Positions 6,553 through 7,150 of a stretch of DNA of 7,150 nucleotides are shown one piece after another (position 1 is the first letter of the stretch; every line of letters begins with the position of its first letter). The stretch comes from Actinomycetota bacterium (GTDB lineage Bacteria > Actinomycetota > Thermoleophilia > Gaiellales > Gaiellaceae), in NCBI GenBank assembly GCA_019234175.1, contig JAFALP010000425.1, positions 1-7,150 on the forward strand. The letters run 5' to 3'. The notes below the pieces were generated by a model that saw only the letters and a list, made by a program, of their open reading frames with translations, searched no databases and had not been told where the DNA came from. The position numbers and the translations under genes are program-made.

Positions 6553-6900
6553 ATGCGGATCCTCGTGGCCGACGACAGCCCGCAGCTCGTCCTGCTCTAC
6601 CGGGCCGTCCTCGAGGACGCGGGGCACGAGGTGGTGAGCGTCAGCAACGGCATGGCCGCGATCGCCGCCGTCGAGGGCGGCCAGGTGGACGCGGCCGTGC
6701 TGGACGTGCTCATGCCGGGCGTGAGCGGGGACGCCATCGCGGCGCGGCTCCGACGGACGAACCCGGAGCTGCCCGTGCTCCTGATGACGGGCTCGTACGG
6801 CGAGCAGTTCGTCGTCGACGTGGGGGCGCCGGTGCTGCGCAAGCCGTTTCCGCCGGAGGACCTCGTGCGGGCCGTCGAGCGCCTCCGTCCGTCCGCCTAG
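6553..6900 (+). CDS. Stand-alone CheY-like response regulator receiver
   Basis: 115 aa, a complete receiver domain and nothing else. The acidic pocket is Asp7-Asp8 (RILVADD). The phosphoacceptor is Asp51 in AAVLDVLMPG. The conserved Thr79 lies in LLMTGS and Lys97 in LRKPF. All residues needed for phosphorylation and switching are present. The length matches single-domain regulators, with no DNA-binding or enzymatic output domain before the TAG at 6898-6900. It would receive phosphate from a histidine kinase encoded elsewhere and act by protein-protein contact or as a phosphate sink. It is divergent from the ABC operon across 46 bp, which may mean shared control, but a functional link is only inference. 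ATG 6553 begins exactly at the first beta-strand (MRILVADD), so the start is secure even though no strong ribosome site precedes it. Confidence 0.93.
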   Translation: MRILVADDSPQLVLLYRAVLEDAGHEVVSVSNGMAAIAAVEGGQVDAAVLDVLMPGVSGDAIAARLRRTNPELPVLLMTGSYGEQFVVDVGAPVLRKPFPPEDLVRAVERLRPSA

Positions 6901-6907
6901 ATACACT

Positions 6908-6925
6908 GTTGTCGGTGCTGACAAC
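6908..6925. repeat. Perfect inverted repeat GTTGTC-N6-GACAAC
   Basis: The arms 6908-6913 and 6920-6925 are exact reverse complements around GGTGCT. The repeat starts 8 nt after the receiver stop codon. As RNA it forms a 6-bp stem with a possible flanking U-G pair, but no U-tract follows, so it is a poor intrinsic terminator. As DNA it has the symmetry of a dimeric repressor site and lies in a locally AT-richer patch upstream of the tRNA. Its role is undecided. Confidence 0.4.
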
Positions 6926-6976
6926 GAATCGGAAAGGCGCCGTCGCGCGCCGGGCACGGGAGTCCGAGCTCGGCGC

Positions 6977-6982
6977 TAAACT
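6977..6982 (+). promoter_or_regulatory. Candidate -10 box for tRNA-Ala
   Basis: TAAACT fits TANNNT (4/6 to TATAAT) and lies 12 nt upstream of the tRNA 5' end, which would put the start near 6989. The -35 region is not recognisable. Moderate to weak. Confidence 0.35.
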
Positions 6983-6994
6983 GAGGCCGCTCCC

Positions 6995-7067
6995 GGGCCC
7001 ATAGCTCAGCTGGGAGAGCGTCTGGCTGGCAGCCAGAAGGCCGGCGGTTCGAGCCCGCCTGGGTCCA
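6995..7067 (+). tRNA. tRNA-Ala, anticodon GGC
   Basis: A complete 73-nt cloverleaf can be folded by hand. The acceptor arms GGGCCCA (6995-7001) and TGGGTCC (7060-7066) include a G3-U70 pair, the alanine identity element. The D-stem is GCTC/GAGC (7004-7007 and 7016-7019). The anticodon stem is TCTGG/CCAGA around loop CTGGCAG (7026-7032), with anticodon GGC at 7028-7030. The variable loop has 5 nt. The T-stem is GGCGG/CCGCC with loop TTCGAGC (7048-7054). The discriminator is A7067. The CCA end is not encoded (CTC follows), so a nucleotidyltransferase must add it. It reads GCC and GCU alanine codons, of which GCC should be heavily used in such GC-rich genes. A TTTT run at 7071-7074 follows closely. 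Confidence 0.97.
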
Positions 7068-7080
7068 CTCTTTTCTGACG

Positions 7081-7150
7081 GTGCCCCGTCCGCCGATCAC
7101 CCTCGTACCGCACAGCCACTGGGACCGGGAGTGGTACCTCCCGTTCGAGG
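7081..7150 (+). CDS. GH38 alpha-mannosidase, N-terminal fragment (runs off the right edge)
   Basis: From GTG 7081 the frame stays open to the edge (23 codons) and reads MPRPPITLVPHSHWDREWYL, followed by PFE. The segment HSHWDREW is the hallmark N-terminal motif of glycoside hydrolase family 38. Its His and Asp (about residues 13 and 15, in HWD) belong to the zinc-binding site of the retaining alpha-mannosidases. The full protein, usually 800-1000 aa, would act on alpha-mannosides, but only the first few percent is visible here. The start codon follows the tRNA by just 13 nt and has no ribosome site of its own. It may be translated as a leaderless or tRNA-processed transcript. Confidence 0.82.
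   Translation, partial: MPRPPITLVPHSHWDREWYLPFE

Noticed and set aside
3517..6957. Upstream extension of the ATPase reading frame, over 1100 codons on the minus strand
   Set aside because: This part is out of frame with the permease and arginine-rich. The ATPase begins at the ATG at 3516, with an adjacent ribosome site and the ATGA coupling.
6897..7100. 67-residue minus-strand frame over the tRNA
   Set aside because: It lies opposite a fully foldable tRNA-Ala and shows no domain or ribosome site.
6995..7150. tRNA as an integration site for a mobile element
   Set aside because: No integrase gene or direct repeat of the tRNA 3' end is seen, and an ordinary GH38 gene follows at once. The rest of any element would lie outside the window.
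1..7150. CRISPR array, insertion sequence, toxin-antitoxin or anti-phage system
   Set aside because: I found no regularly spaced repeats, transposase motifs, paired small toxin-antitoxin genes or nuclease/defence domains. The AbrB-like segment in the ATPase is part of a fused linker and not a separate antitoxin gene.

Overview
The window is a gene-dense, very GC-rich stretch of bacterial chromosome. Strong G/C bias at third codon positions, several GTG starts, GGAGG-type ribosome sites and the style of the proteins suggest a high-GC actinobacterium. A deep-branching lineage such as Thermoleophilia is my best guess, inferred from protein resemblance recalled from memory and not from any search. 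I see no plasmid, phage, insertion sequence or CRISPR signature. It reads as ordinary chromosomal housekeeping and envelope genes.

Layout from left to right. (1) Positions 1-515, minus strand: the first 171 codons of an ATP-dependent Lon protease (substrate-binding N-domain), running off the left edge. (2) Positions 516-624: an AT-richer divergent intergenic region with a candidate lon -10 box embedded in a perfect inverted repeat. (3) Positions 625-1449, plus strand: an alpha/beta-hydrolase of the esterase D / antigen 85 type. (4) Positions 1443-1853, minus strand: a small SnoaL/NTF2-like protein whose 3' end overlaps the esterase by 7 nt, tail to tail. (5) Positions 1854-2022: non-coding, with GC-rich hairpins. 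(6) Positions 2023-6506, minus strand: a two-gene ABC transporter operon, consisting of a 997-aa double-FtsX permease and a 497-aa ATPase with two nucleotide-binding domains, joined by an ATGA overlap. (7) Positions 6507-6552: a 46-bp divergent promoter region. (8) Positions 6553-6900, plus strand: a stand-alone CheY-like receiver. (9) Positions 6901-6994: non-coding, with a perfect inverted repeat. (10) Positions 6995-7067: tRNA-Ala(GGC). (11) From 7081, plus strand: the N-terminus of a GH38 alpha-mannosidase, running off the right edge.

Functionally the centre of the window is the MacB/LolCDE/FtsX-class transporter. Permease and ATPase are each internally duplicated, so one copy of each polypeptide could in principle make a complete transporter. 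The two ATPase halves are not equivalent: the second has a degenerate signature motif. The linker between them carries a segment that resembles an AbrB-type hairpin. The transported substrate cannot be told from the sequence. The divergent receiver may share regulatory DNA with the transporter, but no histidine kinase or DNA-binding output domain is visible.

I did not find convincing evidence of a wholly new system. The most interesting points are the asymmetric duplicated transporter with its linker domain, the compact (possibly leaderless) divergent promoter, the palindrome over the lon promoter, and the 13-nt spacing between the tRNA and the mannosidase start.
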